Shown one piece after another: positions 1 through 9,842 of a stretch of DNA of 64,000 nt; the stretch's first letter is position 1; every line of letters starts with the position of its first letter. The stretch is from NCBI GenBank assembly GCA_951640165.1, contig OX621241.1, forward strand, positions 6,086,001 to 6,150,000. The letters are read 5' to 3'. Position numbers and translations under genes: made by a program. This DNA is from Pseudoips prasinana. Lineage: Eukaryota; Arthropoda; Insecta; Lepidoptera; Nolidae. The notes under the pieces are model-generated. The model was given only the letters and a program-made list of their open reading frames with translations, was not told where the DNA came from and made no database searches.

Positions 1-283
1 TTTCATTAGTTTCATGATTTTGTAAATACAAAACTGCATGTAAGGCACAGCTAGAACAAATCAAATTGTCAAGTTATTAACGATGTGCATAACATTACTT
101 TTTTTGAACCATTAATTTAAATTGGCAAACAGAATAATTTCAAGACTTAGTTTTACAAAAACCTAATATATAAAAACATCATATATAAAACGAAGCATTT
201 ACAATGTATTTATTATAATAAAAATAAATTGATTTGGTAGTATTAAATAATATCTGACAGATTCTTGAACACTTAGGTGTATA

Positions 284-395
284 TGTACAGACTGATGAGA
301 TACAGAAAGTGAAACTTATGCTTATGTGATAAAGTTTAACATCTAAAAAAGAAATTTGACAGATTGGGCTAGCTGGATGTGCTGGCGTCTGTACA
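284..395. mobile_element. MITE copy with TGTACAGAC ends (family A)
   Basis: A 112-bp non-coding element starts with TGTACAGAC and ends with GTCTGTACA, and both ends are flanked by TA (282-283 and 396-397). The right part, TGACAGATTGGGCTAGCTGG followed by GCTGGCGTCTGTACA, recurs at 34.3-34.46 kb, where it forms both arms of a longer inverted repeat, and in part at 6.71 kb. The TA duplication fits a Tc1/mariner-mobilised miniature element. The left arm of this copy is eroded. Confidence 0.6.
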
Positions 396-772
396 TAAGT
401 TTGTTTAAATAACTCCCATAAGTCTATTATTTATTAAAAGCTCTAGTATTTATAAACACATTTTACACATTATCAATTGATAACTCCATGTTTCTAAACA
501 CCAATATTAATCATGATTTTAAGACTATTAAGTATCCGCGTGCGGCTCCGCTCGCGTTAACCCTCAGAATCAGAATTTATTTTTCTGACCTTATTATCAA
601 TTCTGTAACCCTTAGAAAGTATGTGCAAAATCTATCATAATTGGTAGAGTACTTAACATGTGAAAGCGTAACCAACAAACTCACATTCGCATTTATAATA
701 TTAATTAAGATTTCTCTAATAGAAATAATAATTCGTAATGTAGTCCATGCAATGATTCAAATACATTATCAT
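396..772. other. Intergenic, no gene seen
   Basis: AT-rich sequence with no convincing coding frame. A short GC-rich patch at about 535-560 (CCGCGTGCGGCTCCGCTCGC) resembles repeat debris. Nothing else is supported. Confidence 0.5.
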
Positions 773-1042
773 TTATTCTGCGAATACTTCCTTGTATTTT
801 TTAGAAGTAAAAAGTCTTTTACAATACCAAGCTAACATTAAACTTAGATTAGTCGGACGTGCTACAAAACCATCTTCGATCACACCATCCGAGACCTTGA
901 AATTCAGTTGAATACCCGAGGTCATTAAACACCCGCGATATTCCAATGTTACCATATTTTTTATCGCCATTATCATAGCGTAAATGAACTCTTCAAATGT
1001 TCGGTCAAGCATCTCGATGGATGGACAAAAAGCCGCAAGCTG
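773..1042 (-). CDS. Possible terminal coding exon, unrecognised
   Basis: On the minus strand a frame runs from a plausible 3' splice site (pyrimidine-rich stretch ending CAG just above position 1042) to a TAA at 773-775. The first ATG in the frame is at 1010-1012 and would give 79 residues; reading from the splice site adds about 10. The translation has a protein-like hydrophobic/charged alternation (for example EEFIYAMIMAIKNM and LMLAWYCKRLFTSKKYKEVF), but I recognise no domain. No partner exon was found upstream on the minus strand. It could be a host gene's last exon, a transposon relic or chance. Confidence 0.2.
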   Translation of the reverse strand, partial: QLAAFCPSIEMLDRTFEEFIYAMIMAIKNMVTLEYRGCLMTSGIQLNFKVSDGVIEDGFVARPTNLSLMLAWYCKRLFTSKKYKEVFAE

Positions 1043-1439
1043 CTGTGAGGAAAATCGATTAGATTCGCTCGAGACGCTGCATCGATCGCCTTTGTTTCAT
1101 TTATCGATTACGCAACATTGATTCGAGTGATTTCATTTCAATAATAAACAATGATGGTATTCTTTGGTATGTAATTTCTTTCGTAATATATAAATCTAGG
1201 GCCATATCCATTTATCGCCGAGTAATAAAACTTTGGTCGTGCGTCGCATAGATTTGTGCTATCGGCTATGGTTTACCTTGACGTGCCTCATATCTTAATA
1301 AACTTGTTCAATTCAGATGCCATATTTTACAATAATTACAATAATCAATATAATTGACCACAACTATAAAAATATAATATAAAGCACGCAGCTAAGTCTC
1401 GGAATCATTGGTGTCTTTAAATGCTAATTGGCTATGAAA
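1043..1439. other. Intergenic, no gene seen
   Basis: AT-rich sequence between the doubtful exon and the Tc1 element. I see no coding frame or repeat. Confidence 0.5.
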
Positions 1440-1441
1440 TA

Positions 1442-3031
1442 CACACATCAACAAAGTCTAGGGATACGTTATTTTGAAATCAAACATGGCTTTATTGTTT
1501 AAAACCTATTTAGTTTCCTTAAAAAGTTTATTTACAGATTTAAACCTTGTCTATTCTTTATTCAAAATTTAAAAATTAAAATGAGAAACAAATGAAAACA
1601 CGCAAAGCACAGCGCAATCTTGAGTTGTGTCTAATTTCAAGAAGTTGCATTAAAATTTTTTTTGCGTGTTAATTGAAGAAAACCTGATAAATTGTTTTAT
1701 TTTCTTTTCTCAATTGGTTGTGTAAGCTTTTTAGCGTCATGCCACGCCATCATTTGAGTCGAGATGAAATGTTACGGGCAGTTGGCATGTTACAAAACGG
1801 TGCTATTCAACGCGTCGTTGCTGAGTCTCTGGGCACAAGCCAAAATGTGGTATCCAGGCTGTGGTCACGTTATCGCGCTACTGGAGATGTGGCAGAACGG
1901 CACACAGGTAGATATCGTGTTACCACTCAGAGACAGGATCGATTTCTCCAAATGACCGCCAGAAGACTACCCAATATCACAGCGATGCAACTAGTGCAAA
2001 GGCTCCAGGAGGGTCAGCAGCTGCTGGTGAGCGACCAAACCGTGCGAAGGAGGCTGCATGAAGTTGGTCTTCATGCTCGCAGACCGCTACGAGTCCCAGC
2101 GCTGCGACGTGGCAATCGCGGTAGGCGACTTTTATGGGCTCAAGAACATTTGACATGGAGTGATCAACAATGGTCATTGGTGCTGTTCACTGATGAGTCC
2201 CGCTATGGATTTCATCCAGATTCGAGACGAACACGCGTTTGGAGAACTCCAGGCAGGGTCAGCCGTCTCCGACATCCACAGGAGGTCCACTCTTACCAAG
2301 GCGGGACAATTATGGTGTGGGCAGGAATACGAATCGGCGGACGAACCCAACTCATTTGGATTCAGGGCAGCATGACTGCCCATAGATACCGTGAGGAGGT
2401 AGTAGAACGTGTCATTGTCCCGCTCAGGGCCCTAACGGGGCAAGAATTTCAGCTCATGCATGACAATGCACCTTCCCATACAGCGCGGCTGGTGAGGGCC
2501 GCCCTTCGAGAACACGATGTTCAGGTATTAGATTGGCCTCCACAGTCGCCAGACTTAAACCCAATTGAACACGCCTGGGACATGTTACAGCGAAGAGCAT
2601 TGAGGGATTTTCCGCCCAACTTGACAACAGAAGAACAACTTTTCGAACATTTAAAAAGAACTTGGGACTGCATACCCCAGCAAGACATTGACACCTTAAT
2701 TTTAAGTATGGAAAATCGTTGCCGCTGTGTGATTAATGTTAGAGGAGGAAATACCGATTACTGATTATCAGATTTGGTAAGATTTTTATTCATTTAATTC
2801 GATTGAATAATTTTATAAGAATAAAATGTTTTTGTTCACTCAGTAATTTTCTATGGCTTAATTAATTTAAGACTTTTATTAATTAGAAAAACAAAATCGC
2901 ATCGTGTTGTTAATGTTTAAATATCGGCCATGAAATTATCTTTAATTCTTCCATTTACAGTCATAACAAAATGTTTATAGTTTTCTAGATAATCAATGAA
3001 ATGTTCAATATCCCTAGATTGTGTTGATGTG
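1442..3031 (+). mobile_element. Complete Tc1-family DNA transposon (DD34E)
   Basis: A 1590-bp element bounded by short terminal inverted repeats of about 23-25 bp. The left end (1442-1466) contains CATCAACAAAGTCTAGGGAT and the right end (3009-3031) reads, in reverse complement, CATCAACACAATCTAGGGAT with small differences. TA dinucleotides lie directly outside at 1440-1441 and 3032-3033, the target duplication expected for Tc1/mariner insertion. One intact transposase occupies the middle. A polyadenylation-like AATAAA lies after the stop, near 2820. Matched ends and an open frame suggest a relatively recent copy. Confidence 0.9.
1739..2764 (+). CDS. Tc1-family transposase, intact, DD34E
   Basis: This enzyme cuts and rejoins DNA at the element's own ends to move it to a new TA site; it acts in the nucleus. 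The first ATG is at 1739 and gives 341 residues, the usual Tc1 length of about 340; an in-frame TTG 21 bases upstream is not a credible eukaryotic start. Residues 5-70 form a paired-like helix-turn-helix ending in a GRPR-like linker (GRYRVT), and 75-115 form a second helical DNA-binding unit. The DDE core has D152 (LFTDESRYGF), D242 (LMHDNAPSHTA) and E277 (PDLNPIEHAWD), with 34 residues between the last two: the DD34E signature of Tc1. No stop or frameshift interrupts it, so it may encode an active protein. The call to the Tc1 clade is strong; activity is inferred. Confidence 0.93.
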   Translation: MPRHHLSRDEMLRAVGMLQNGAIQRVVAESLGTSQNVVSRLWSRYRATGDVAERHTGRYRVTTQRQDRFLQMTARRLPNITAMQLVQRLQEGQQLLVSDQTVRRRLHEVGLHARRPLRVPALRRGNRGRRLLWAQEHLTWSDQQWSLVLFTDESRYGFHPDSRRTRVWRTPGRVSRLRHPQEVHSYQGGTIMVWAGIRIGGRTQLIWIQGSMTAHRYREEVVERVIVPLRALTGQEFQLMHDNAPSHTARLVRAALREHDVQVLDWPPQSPDLNPIEHAWDMLQRRALRDFPPNLTTEEQLFEHLKRTWDCIPQQDIDTLILSMENRCRCVINVRGGNTDY

Positions 3032-3033
3032 TA

Positions 3034-3500
3034 ATATTTTGCTAATCCTTTTTTCGTAAAAGTAATTTTTAAATAGAATTATTTAATGGAAATATGTATA
3101 TACATATATTTTAACATACTACGCTAACCATTATAATATTCTCAGTGGTTGTTGCAAGGCGGAGACGCAGACGCACTAAACTAAACCGGTTGTTTGTTCA
3201 CTCAATACCTTTCCGTCGTCGTCGCTCGCTACAAAAACGAACTAAGAGTCAACTGCTATTTCACTCGCACTTATAGGTTCCCTGTATTCTCGTACCTTAT
3301 CAAGTTACCGGCCGAGTGTCACTCATTGTGAAGTCTCGCTCACGCCACGTGACCAATACGCAGGCGCAGTCCTTCGTTATACTTCGTTGAGATCTGTGCG
3401 CTTCATTGTTTATAATCGACTTTTGTGAACTTATAACCCTGCATACTACTTTGGCATTACTTTGGACTTGGATAAGCTTCGCGATTAGTTATTTTTGAAC
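3034..3500 (+). promoter_or_regulatory. Upstream region of the Harbinger-like gene
   Basis: This stretch directly precedes the first coding exon. Between about 3155 and 3430 it is clearly richer in G, C and CpG than its surroundings (for example CGTCGTCGTCGCTCGC and ACGCCACGTGACC), as often seen around insect transcription starts. It includes the E-box-like palindrome CACGTG. No TATA box is evident. That it is a promoter is an inference from position and composition. The first 100 bases after the Tc1 element are AT-rich and featureless. Confidence 0.35.
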
Positions 3501-3632
3501 ATGAACAGGTGTGTTGTGTGTGATCGGTCGTTATACCGAGGTATTCGAAGACACGTTCTGACACAGCGTTTTTTCGAATCCCGGAGAGACTTCGTTGAAC
3601 GTATTTTCCAGAATTTGCAACCGCTACAAGAG
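3501..3632 (+). CDS. Exon 1 of the Harbinger-like gene
   Basis: The ATG at 3501 starts 44 codons that end exactly at a strong donor, GAG followed by GTAAGA at 3633. An upstream in-frame TTG at 3495 is not a eukaryotic start. The exon supplies the first pair of cysteines (CVVC, residues 4-7) of a presumed zinc finger and a basic stretch (RRHVLTQRFFESRR). Phase 0 at the exon end matches exon 2. Confidence 0.7.
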
Positions 3633-3766
3633 GTAAGATATATAATTATTTACGTGTACTTATGTAGTATTAAAATAGTCAATATGATAATTATGCATGG
3701 GTATTAAACATTCTGTGTAATTTCACATCTGTGTATATGTACCTACAAATACAATCTGAAAGCAGA

Positions 3767-4128
3767 GCAGGTGTACCTACTTATTTTTTATTATGAAAAG
3801 CAAGGGGTATGTATGTATAGTCATAACATAAATAAACCGGCTCTGTAGCCTGGGTGGTAGTGTAACTGCCTCCGACGCACAGGGTCGCGTGTCTGAATCC
3901 CACCCAGGGCAAACATTCGTGTGATGAGCACTTGTGTTTGCCTTGTGTCTGGTTGTTGTTTATTTATATATGTATCTATTTATATATCTGTGTATGTATA
4001 TCAGCTGTCCGAGACCCACAGTACAGGCTCTGCCTAGTTTGGGGTCGGATGGCCGTGTGTGAGATGTCCCCACATATTATTATTATTAAACCCCTTACTT
4101 TTCATAATAAAACGATAAGTATACCTGC
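3767..4128. repeat. Inverted repeat enclosing a SINE
   Basis: The left arm (3767-3807) ends TTATTATGAAAAGCAAGGGG and the right arm (4091-4128) begins CCCCTTACTTTTCATAATAA. The two are reverse complements with a few differences, and the similarity extends outward through GCAGGT(G/A)TAC. The right arm starts directly after the SINE's tail. The simplest reading is a MITE or snap-back repeat into which the SINE inserted. Confidence 0.5.
3836..4090 (+). mobile_element. tRNA-headed lepidopteran SINE (family B) in intron
   Basis: The head resembles a tRNA gene with an A-box-like segment (TAGCCTGGGTGGTAGTG) and a B-box-like segment (GGTCGCGTGTCTGAATCCC). The body reads CACAGTACAGGCTCTGCCTA, then TTTGGGGTCGGATGGCCGTG, and the element ends in a short TTA run. 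The same body is found at 15.5 kb and 44.9 kb, and inverted at 14.5 kb. Confidence 0.7.
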
Positions 4129-4294
4129 TTTCAGGTTGCATATTGTATAGGTACTCAGATATGTAATAATAATTACATTAAATATAGCTATGAATAAAAA
4201 GATAACATAGATAATCGACCGCGGAAAAATATTAATCGCTAGCACCACATCATTGTCGACGTTATTTACTAAAATATTTAATTCTATGTTACAG

Positions 4295-5857
4295 GTAGCT
4301 TTCGATGGATCGAGGTCAATATGCCATCCTTGTTGGCATAGGATCGACCATTCTTTACGTCCTGATCCTGAACCACCAGCTGCTCTTATCCATCAAGCTG
4401 GAGGTGCCGCAATCACAGTTCCAGATTTCACTAGGGCGGCCAACACTTCCCGTCGTTGTATGATGGAGAATTGTGGCAACATGCAACTCCGACAAATGCC
4501 TAATTCGATTAAGGTATTTTTACTTAGTTATTATAGATTATACATACCCCCGCTCGCAAGGATTTGTGAAAACCATCTGAGAAATACATCCTTGGAAGAC
4601 ATGCCTCATAATGTGTCACATCGTGAAACAGATTTTAATAGTGATACTTTTAAAGATATTGTGAATATCTATACGCTAGCACTGGAAAATAGATGTCAAT
4701 TGGATTTTGATAATATAAACGAAATATCACAAGAAGATTTACATTTCTGGACTGGCTTAAGTCATGAACAATTTGATACTTTATTGTCACAAGTACCGAC
4801 CTTGTCTCGGAGATCTAGTTCTGCTCGAAAAGACTTAGGCATTTACCTTTCTAAAATAAGAACAGGTGAACCCAGTATTAGATTGGCAACCACTTTTAAT
4901 ACATCTCGGCAAAGTATAGACCGAAAAGTCGCGCTGGTGAGAGAATGTCTTTACAATGATTTCGTTCCTTTGCATTTGGGCCTGGATCATATCAGCAGAG
5001 AAGAAGTAATCCAAAGAAACAGAATTCTCCCTAATTACATCTTTGGGAATGACCAATCAACAAAAGCGTTGATAATATGTGACGGCGGTTACATTTTTAT
5101 CCAAAAAAGCTCCAATTTCCTTTTCCAAAGGAATAGCTACAGCCTCCATAAGTATACCAATTTGATAAAACCTTTTATGTTGGTCTGCGGTGATGGACAT
5201 ATTATAGACGTTACAGGTCCATACTCAGCTTCGACCTCTGATGCTTCCATCATGCAGCAGATTTTACAAAATCATGATGGCCCATACGAAGAAGCACCGA
5301 TTAATTATTATCTTGAACAAAACGATGCGTTCATTCTTGACAGGGGATTCCGTGACGCAATTCCTCTTCTAGAAACATATGGTTATGACGTGCACATGCC
5401 CCCGACCAAAAGACGTGGTGAAACCCAGCTGACATGTGAAGAAGCCAATAAATCTAGGCTGGTCACCTTATGCCGCTGGGTCGTAGAGACAATCAATGGA
5501 CGGTTTAAACGTGATTATAAGATTTTTAGATACAGAGTATTTAATCGAGCATTGCCCTCAACAATGACTGACTATAAGATAGCCGCAGCGCTTATCAATG
5601 CCTTCCAAGAACCCTATGAGGACAGTCAATATACTGAACAATTCGTTGATATTATAAATAGGAATGTGCACAAGCCAAACCTTTTGGCAGACTACGTCAT
5701 TGAGCACAATTTAAACAGACATAGAGCCGCATTTGTTCGTTTGGAAGCAAATGACCAGACGTTGGAAGATTTCCCCAGACTTTCCCAAGAAGAGTTGATA
5801 TTGTTTGCTGTGGGCACTTATCACTGTAAAATAGCACGCTCCTATTATATAATATCA
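4295..5857 (+). CDS. Exon 2: DDE_Tnp_4 transposase core
   Basis: This exon supplies residue 45 onward of the spliced protein: the second half of the cysteine finger (CHPCWHRID), a linker with a further C-x5-C (RRCMMENCGN), a helical region around EDLHFWTGLSHEQFDTLLSQ (about residues 185-205), and the DDE domain (D307, D393, E442). The stretch KPFMLVCGDGHIIDVTGPYS between the first two acidic residues is typical of the family. The frame stays open for about 520 codons. It runs 11 bases into the downstream insertion, adding a few foreign residues before the TAA at 5858-5860. Confidence 0.75.
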
Positions 5858-6035
5858 TAAAACCAGCGCTGCAACTGTTAATGTTGCAGCTAGTGCTGAG
5901 ATGGGACCAATTCGGACTCACACAGATAAGAATTAAGGACTTCTGTTTGTATACATTTATATATATTGTTATTATTATCTGTGTCAGTTTACTGAATAAA
6001 TGGATTTTCTTTCTTTCTTCTTTCTTTCTTCTATT
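5847..6035 (+). mobile_element. Short retroposon-like insertion with CTATT duplication
   Basis: CTATT occurs on both sides (5842-5846 and 6031-6035). Removing 5847-6035 (189 bp) restores an uninterrupted frame with RSYCSEH at the joint, which fits the ARSY-x-x-EH pattern I associate with SWIM-bearing relatives. The insert begins with a hairpin (GCTGCAAC ... GTTGCAGC, 5869-5891) and ends with AATAAA followed by TTTC repeats, so it looks like a retroposed transcript tail. A similar AATAAA plus TTTC tail lies at 37.25 kb. It has no terminal inverted repeats. Confidence 0.65.
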
Positions 6036-6379
6036 GCAGTGAGCACATTAAACAAACAGGTGTCTACGAAATTGAAGTATATAGACATCCGGTGCTCGTA
6101 ACAATTAATGGCGAAAGCGGTGTTTTAATAAGATGCCGTATACAATCGCGGCATGTAAGGAACAGAACTTACTATACATATATTTTGTATAGAAGAGAAA
6201 CCGGTATTAATGCAATTTCAGAGCATTATTGCTCTTGTATACATGGCAAAAGAACTTTGGGTAGCTGCGCCCATATTATGAGTGTACTGTATTACTTGGG
6301 TTGGGCCAGACATCAAAATGATTTTAATCATCCCGGATACACTCTGGAAGATGTAATCATAGACTTAGAGAACCAATAA
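6036..6379 (+). pseudogene. Detached SWIM zinc-finger part of the transposase
   Basis: About 113 codons continue the frame of exon 2 beyond the insertion. They contain CRIQSRHVRNRTYY and then the SWIM pattern C-x-C-x9-C-x-H (YCSC ... GSCAH), followed by SVLYYLGWARH. SWIM fingers bind DNA or protein; here it would accompany the DDE core. The frame is intact and ends with TAA at 6377-6379. Without the insert it would be the normal C-terminus. It has no ATG of its own near the start. Confidence 0.7.
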
Positions 6380-6395
6380 TGTGTACAATAATAAA

Positions 6396-9300
6396 ATAAT
6401 TTCATTTGCCTACTCTTGTTTTTTATTAAGTTTACCCTAACATTGCACAAAATGTAGATGGCGTTGTCAAAATAGATGCCTAAATGTCATTTATAGAATA
6501 AGAGTAAAGAAAGAAATAATTAAAAAAAAATCACATTTTTGAAGCTCCTTACATAAAACAACTAGCAATTTATGACATTTAAAAAAAGATTTTGGTAATG
6601 CCCCCTACTGAATATTATGTCACATATAAATACTTAAAATCTGAGATACATTTTATTTGCGCCGGGCCTGGGTTTTTTCCCCATACATTGTGAGCATTGT
6701 TCTTTGACAGATTGGAGTGCTGGCATCTGTACGTACATAATACTATGTACAGCGAAGTGCGAATCGGGCTCTCCAACCGACGTTCCATAATATATAAATA
6801 AATAAATAAATCTCTACTTCTAGAAAACGAACAGAACGAACTAAATTTGTTTGTGAATTATTTCAATAAAACTGTCCTATCAAGGTACATCTCTCTTTTT
6901 TCCTGGAATATTCAAGTCAACACTTAACATCTGTAATTATTTCAGATTTGTTGCATGAATAATTTCGGAGATGATGAGGCGAGAATAATAATTTTTTGTC
7001 ATTGTTAAAACAGTTCCATACACAGAGCACTCTAAAAATAAAACCAATAAATATATTGGTTTTATTTTTATAGTAATTTATTATTTATAGTAATAAAGCG
7101 TTTTCATAAGATACATTATTCGGTTAACTGTACTTTGAATTGTTGAGTCCCGCGTCAGCTTTTCTTTCAATTAATGAGGTTTTGGTTGTTAATCATAGAT
7201 TAGCAATAGTTTTTTAAATAGCAGTATAATTACCTTTACACGCGTCATAAATGAAGAACGTTATATTCCATTTCAATAGTCATTAGTGGAGTTAAAGAGG
7301 CAGGAAATAGTGGAAGGGTTGTTTTAACGATTAGTTACATGCGCGGGCGCAATGAATACTTAACGACTGCGCATTGTTCAATTTCAACCGTTAAATCTTA
7401 TTAGGGTAAATTATGTATTTTTAACGGTGGAATATTTGTATACATGTTTTTTATGAGAAAAGACAGAGTTTTTACTAATAAAAGTCATGGTTACTATAGA
7501 TTATTTATTGATAGACTAAATAAAACATTAAAGAGCTTGTAATTCAGATAAAGTAATCATATATATATCGAACAATATAATATTCTTTTTAATAAAGAAG
7601 ACTTAATTCTTAGCATTCCATGGATTCACCGTGCGGAAACGGGGCCCATATGAGGATGAATTTCCTGGGTATAAATAATTAGAATATAGAAAAAGAAAAA
7701 TAAATGTAACAAATTTTTTGACCCAACGTATTCGTAATATTTTTGAAGATAGAACATAAGCGAACGTAATCATACCGTCACGTTCAGCTCAGTGACGCAC
7801 TGAATCTCATACATTCGGTGTCAGTATTCGCCAGTCGCGATTACTATCCCACAAGAAGTTACAAGATTTCACGCCTATGATGTGGCACATATCCATTTTT
7901 TAAACCACATACGCACCTCATGCATTTAGTACGCACACTGAAGAACTTATCCTATAATCTATGTACATATTGTACATAAAGATAACGTGTCTACCACAGC
8001 TAAAAAATACCACTGTATTACTTATTTTCAAACTTGCCCTATAAACTATGGCGACAACGTAACATTAATCGTTCTTTATCTATGCATTCTTCGTTATTTT
8101 TTCTCTTTCCCTGCGTATTTTGCTGGAGATAACATAATCTGCACTGTGGCAGCGAGTTAGTAGTAGCGACAGGTGGTTTAATTAAATGTATCGCGGCGGC
8201 CCGTGCCGATCGCCTTATCGACGATCACGGTAAATGAGAGCAAAACAATACACGCCTGCGGTAGGTACCACGATAAAGCCGCCTCACGCACTATTGTAAA
8301 TTATAAAACGGGACCGTGAAGCCTAGAAGCTAAAGCCCTACAATGTTGCTAAATAAACCAACCGCCAGTTAAATACGTTACTTGAATGAAAGTCGATACT
8401 TAGGTACCCAATTACAAGTGACTGCAATAGGTTAAAACATAACAGTTAGCAACATACATAACTATTTCCAATTGCTAATTACTAACACATAATATGAAAC
8501 CCAAATACCAGCGTAAAAGGTTCATCATTGAGCTTCATGTACTCTCACAACGCATACGCATGCATCGGTTCTAATTACCGCAAGCGGATTCGCCGCTTTT
8601 GTATTTCGAACGCGGACAAACGGCGTGGCGCAGGCGCAACTCAAACTGGAGCGTGCGAACGCCACCGAACCCGCTTATGGTAAACATTGATGAGCAATGT
8701 TCTGCCTAATACTAAATACCATGCCTTAGGGATGCACTACACTTTTAAAATTTTCAAATGCAAGAAGACGGCCTTTGTCTTTGCACCATAATTTATTTTT
8801 AACTAAATCACCTACCCAAAAACGAAACAGAATAGGCTGCTATTGAATGAAGAAAGTAGTGTTGATAATAATGAATGCGTATTTTTCATTCTCATAACGT
8901 CGCTGTAACAGACAAGAATGTCGTAATGCAAATAAGTTAGACTACCTAGAAAGTAGATTAGAACAAAATTGGTACTTTGCAGGTTGCAATCTTAGCGCAA
9001 TTTCCGGATCACGGACTGTGATGCAACGAGAGTTGAAGTCTTTTTCTGGCATCTTTGTTTCAACTACCATTTATTTTAAATACCTTCTTCTCAAAGCAAC
9101 AGAAGATATTCCCCTTTATATGGCTGACTATCTGACGCGTGCTGCAACTGGCTGCAAGTGCTATTCTAACCTGTATTTGTGATCTCGGTGAACATTTCAC
9201 CACGTAGTGAGTACATGACTTCTCTTACAGTAATTAGTGCGAATTGACAGTTGCAATTTACGCGGAATAACGCGTCGCAAATAATTCCAACATTCATGAA

Positions 9301-9574
9301 GTAAGAAAGTAGGAACAGGCTCCGTACTAGAAAGTTTACCCTGGAGCAAGATAAAATGTTAAAGACTTATTAAATTGTAAGATAATGGTAGAGAAAACGT
9401 TTACAGATTAATTTCATTATAACAATTATTATATAAAATTGCAATATATGAAAAATACATACAACCGACTTTTTAATTTGATAACTATCGATTTAAACAA
9501 GAGTTATGGGGAACCATTCCGCATCGAAAAAAAACGAAATAAAGATTTATCTAAATCGGGAGTATAACAACGGA
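6396..9574. other. Gene-poor stretch
   Basis: No coding frame is convincing across this AT-rich 3 kb. A fragment of MITE family A lies near 6706-6735 (TGACAGATTGGAGTGCTGGC). A perfect hairpin is at 7033-7070. Short CpG-rich patches occur at 8190-8290 and 8580-8680, the latter with GGCGCAGGCGCAAC, and could be regulatory, but I see no gene next to them. Confidence 0.5.
7033..7070. repeat. Perfect hairpin, 17-bp arms
   Basis: TAAAAATAAAACCAATA (7033-7049) is followed after 4 bases by its exact reverse complement (7054-7070). It is AT-rich, so less striking than the other palindromes. Confidence 0.8.
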
Positions 9575-9842
9575 ACAATTACTTACTTACTTCTCGTATG
9601 GGCAGTGGTTACCCTAGCGTCAGGGTTGGCCAAGCCGCCCATCAGAGGTCTCTGACATGGCTTAACGACTGTTGTCTAATAGCTACAACCGGGACCGACA
9701 GTTTAACGTGCCCTCCGAAGCACGGAGACGCGCAGAATTAAAACCACTTTGGTGGTCAGCCATCTATGGACTGACCGCGAGCCTAGTTGCTTAACCCCGC
9801 CAATAATTTACGGACCGGTGAGAGTATCTAGCTATGAGCGCC
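9575..9842 (+). repeat. Interspersed repeat, family C (GGGCAGTGGTTACC)
   Basis: It contains TCGTATGGGCAGTGGTTACC, CTACAACCGGGACCGACAG, GTGCCCTCCGAAGCAC and CGGACCGGTGAGAG. The same blocks in the same order occur at 18.36-18.60 kb. Fragments lie at 20.54 kb, 44.09 kb and inverted at 43.46 kb. I know these motifs from lepidopteran genomes, but cannot assign a class. Confidence 0.7.

Larger units (their letters stand above)
3633..4294 (+). other. Intron 1 of the Harbinger-like gene
   Basis: The 662-bp intron begins GTAAGA and ends TTCTATGTTACAG at 4294. It joins codon 44 (GAG) to GTA at 4295 without changing frame, and the second cysteine pair (CHPC) follows ten residues later. A SINE and a flanking inverted repeat occupy its centre. 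Confidence 0.65.
3501..6379 (+). pseudogene. PIF/Harbinger- or ISL2EU-like transposase gene, split by an insertion
   Basis: Two coding exons (3501-3632 and from 4295) join in phase 0 across a GT-AG intron. The protein starts with a possible C4 finger (C4, C7, then C54, C57 across the exon junction; spacing recalls a ZAD domain). About residues 295-480 are a DDE_Tnp_4 nuclease: D307 in ICDGGYIFI, D393 in ILDRGFRD, E442 in VVETINGRFKRDY. The frame stops at 5858-5860 after about 565 residues. After a 189-bp insertion the same frame resumes (from 6036) and carries a SWIM zinc finger (C-x-C at 6230-6238, C-x-H at 6266-6274), ending at 6379 with AATAAA at 6390. From memory of the family, one protein normally carries both the DDE core and a C-terminal SWIM. 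So this copy is probably inactive, or makes a SWIM-less product. No terminal inverted repeats were found, so it may be an old or domesticated gene. Confidence 0.75.

Noticed and set aside
1718..1738. Upstream TTG start for the Tc1 transposase
   Set aside because: Eukaryotic initiation at TTG is very unlikely and Tc1 proteins begin close to the ATG at 1739. The same reasoning moves the starts at 3495 to 3501 and at 41874 to 41865.
5825..6039. Conventional intron between the DDE core and the SWIM exon (GTAAAA at 5825 as donor)
   Set aside because: Splicing from GTAAAA at 5825 to the AG at 6039 shifts the frame and meets a stop. No donor before the stop at 5858 gives the right phase. An insertion with CTATT duplication explains the structure better.
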